This document shows positions 62,350 through 64,000 of a stretch of 64,000 bases of DNA, one piece after another. How positions within the stretch are numbered: position 1 is the stretch's first letter; each line of letters starts with the position of its first letter. Location: NCBI RefSeq assembly GCF_001039355.2, contig NW_019776150.1, positions 32,633 to 96,632 of the forward strand, given 5' to 3'. The notes under the pieces were generated by a model that saw nothing but the letters and a program-made list of their open reading frames with translations, ran no database searches and was not told the DNA's origin. Position numbers and translations under genes: made by a program. The stretch comes from Lingula anatina. Taxonomy: Eukaryota > Brachiopoda > Lingulata > Lingulida > Lingulidae.

Positions 62350-63825
62350 ATGGAAAGATGGATGTGGTTTCACTTCCTGATTATTTTGAGAATATTTGCG
62401 TGCATTTCAGGTACATATGTTTTTATTTCATTCGAACAATATAACTTTTAAAAAACATTTAAAGTGTGTGAATCTACTGCTAGATTTATCTTCCTCACGA
62501 CTCGATCAGTTTTAACAGAATTAACTTTTTGTTGTTGTATACATGGCTTCACGGTGAATCACACAGGTTTCTGTTCACATGATACTCACTGTGTGATCTG
62601 CGTCCGGGCGGTGTTAACTGATTTCAGAACATGTGTATGTTATCTATTAACTCTTGTCCTTGATAATTTGGACAGAATTCTACAATGAAATAACTTTTAA
62701 AATTGTAATTTGATGTCAAGTTTTACACGCATTTTAAAAGATCTCAAAAGAACGTGGAAAGATGGAAGTGGGTTCACTTCCTTTTTGTTTTAAGAATTTT
62801 TGCTTGCATATCAGGTACCTAGACTATGTTTTTTTTTTATTTCAATTGAATAGTAGAACTAAAATGTATTTAAAGTGTGTGAATTAAATGCTAGATTTAT
62901 CTGCCTTATGACTTGTTGTTATTGTATACATGGTGTTATGCTTCTAATTTAATGCCTAAACTTGCAATACCTAAACTTCCCTGTATTCTTTATAATTAAG
63001 TGGTGCATAGTCAGAGACATATATTTTCAAGTATGTTTTATTATATGTGCTTAAAATTCCATTGCAGAGATCTATGTCCCCTACCAATGTGCTGATGGGT
63101 ACTTTGGCTGGCATTGTAAGTTTCAGTGCCAGTGTGCTACAGATGGAGAAGTGTGTAACAAGACAACTGGCTCCTGTCTAAGTGGTTGTACTGGAGACAA
63201 CTGGGGACCTGGATGCCTGCTTGGTAAGCAATAGAATATATATTGATAAATTCTTGTAATAACCTTCTGTATGATTTAAGTCCAGTAAAATAACATACTT
63301 TCTGTTTAGAACTGAAGTTTGTTGTAACATATTGACATTTATTTTGAGGCCACAGTAAAGCTATAGCCAAATCAGTCATTTTAAAATACATGATTACAGA
63401 AAGGTAAATGTCACGAATGCTGACTTCAGACATTTGATATTTTGCTTGGTGATAGCAAAATATCCAAAATTATGGATATAAATGGTATAAATGCATTAAT
63501 TTAAAATATTTTTGGATTAATTTTTACAATCTGTAACAGTCTGCTAATGTTATACTTCTTTAAGATTCATCATGTTATTATGACTGCTGTGACGATGAAC
63601 GAAATGGGGGCTTCAAATATGCTGGGAAAATATCAGGGGATAGCACATCAACATGTTATTTGTGGACTAATGCCAGTATTAAGTACAAACTAAAGGATGA
63701 TGATGTTCCTGAGATGAACATAACTTTAGCATGGAACTACTGCAGGAATTCAGAGATCCTTCCAGGAAAAACACCCTGGTGTAATAGTATTGGCGGATTT
63801 ATTTACTGTGATATAAGAAAATGTG
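62350..63825 (+). CDS. Secreted or membrane EGF-like plus kringle protein (5' part only)
   Basis: Three in-phase exons: 62350-62410, 63068-63223, 63565-63825; a GTGAGT donor follows, so the gene runs off the window. Exon 1 encodes a 20-residue signal peptide (MERWMWFHFLIILRIFACIS). Exon 2 encodes a SREC/MEGF-type EGF-like module with C-X8-C-X3-C-X-C spacing (CADGYFGWHC, CLSGCTGDNWGPGC). Exon 3 encodes a kringle: GGFKYAGKISGDSTSTCYLW, NYCRNSEILPGKTPWC and YCDIRKC match the family blocks G-X2-Y-X-G, NYCRN, PWC and YCDI-X2-C. About 159 residues are visible. Such combinations occur in molluscan adhesion, protease and receptor-like genes; which one this is cannot be told from the N-terminus. Confidence 0.8.
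62754..62814 (+). pseudogene. Tandem duplicate of the signal-peptide exon with ATG changed to GTG
   Basis: This 61-nt segment matches exon 1 (62350-62410) at about 80 percent, lies 404 bp downstream, has the same length, no in-frame stop and an intact CAG|GTACCT donor. Its first codon is GTG. Half of the changed codons are synonymous. Flanks are duplicated too (62336-62546 and 62740-62934). It may be a dead alternative first exon or one used with another start. Confidence 0.65.
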
Positions 63826-63887
63826 GTGAGTACAAGTGTGTAACCTTTAAGTTAGATTTAAGAAATGATTATTCCAAATAGTCTGTT

Positions 63888-64000
<113 letters not shown>

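Overview
This is a gene-dense, AT-rich animal genomic window with short spliced exons, canonical GT-AG introns and roughly one TIR-bounded non-autonomous DNA transposon every few kilobases. Protein similarity (recalled, not searched) is clearly metazoan but not vertebrate. Gene content, intron style and an EGF plus kringle gene fit a lophotrochozoan, most likely a mollusc such as a bivalve. That placement is an inference. Six genes were rebuilt exon by exon with every junction in phase and protein lengths that can be compared with the human orthologues. Two short or partial genes, a hypothetical gene and several repeats fill the rest.

Layout: (1) 1-3 kb, a two-exon minus-strand gene for an 80-residue secreted peptide whose eight cysteines form a twofold-repeated pattern. 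(2) 3.3-11.2 kb, a head-to-head pair sharing a 226-bp promoter with an E2F-type site and paired CCAAT boxes: RFC2 (minus, clamp loader subunit) and CENPQ (plus, inner kinetochore). (3) 12.0-25.8 kb, a second head-to-head pair: CHFR (minus, 20 exons, FHA-RING-Cys-rich-PBZ ubiquitin ligase) and WDR76 (plus, CMR1-family WD40 protein). These four neighbours all act in replication, chromosome segregation or checkpoint and damage responses. (4) 28.6-41.9 kb, HPS5 (plus, 28 coding exons, 1799 residues), a BLOC-2 subunit that here carries a C-terminal RING-H2-like module. (5) 45.8-57.6 kb, FUZ (minus, 10 exons, 416 residues), a planar-polarity and ciliogenesis effector with a 6.6-kb first intron. It is head-to-head over 63 bp with (6) an unrecognised acidic, His-rich ORF (57.7-59.1 kb) that runs into an ambiguous base inside a 24-bp coding minisatellite. 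(7) 62.3 kb to the window end, the 5' part of a secreted or membrane EGF-like plus kringle protein whose signal-peptide exon has been tandemly duplicated, followed by a long GT microsatellite.

Mobile elements: two 344-bp copies of one TTAA-flanked element (CENPQ and WDR76 introns), a PIF/Harbinger-like element with ~145-bp TIRs and a TAA target duplication (FUZ intron), and several other TIR elements in introns and intergenic DNA. No full transposase is present. A perfect 43-bp-arm palindrome sits in the last RFC2 intron. The best candidates for something undescribed are the symmetric eight-cysteine peptide gene, the RING-bearing HPS5 tail, and the duplicated signal-peptide exon that lost its ATG but kept its frame and donor site.
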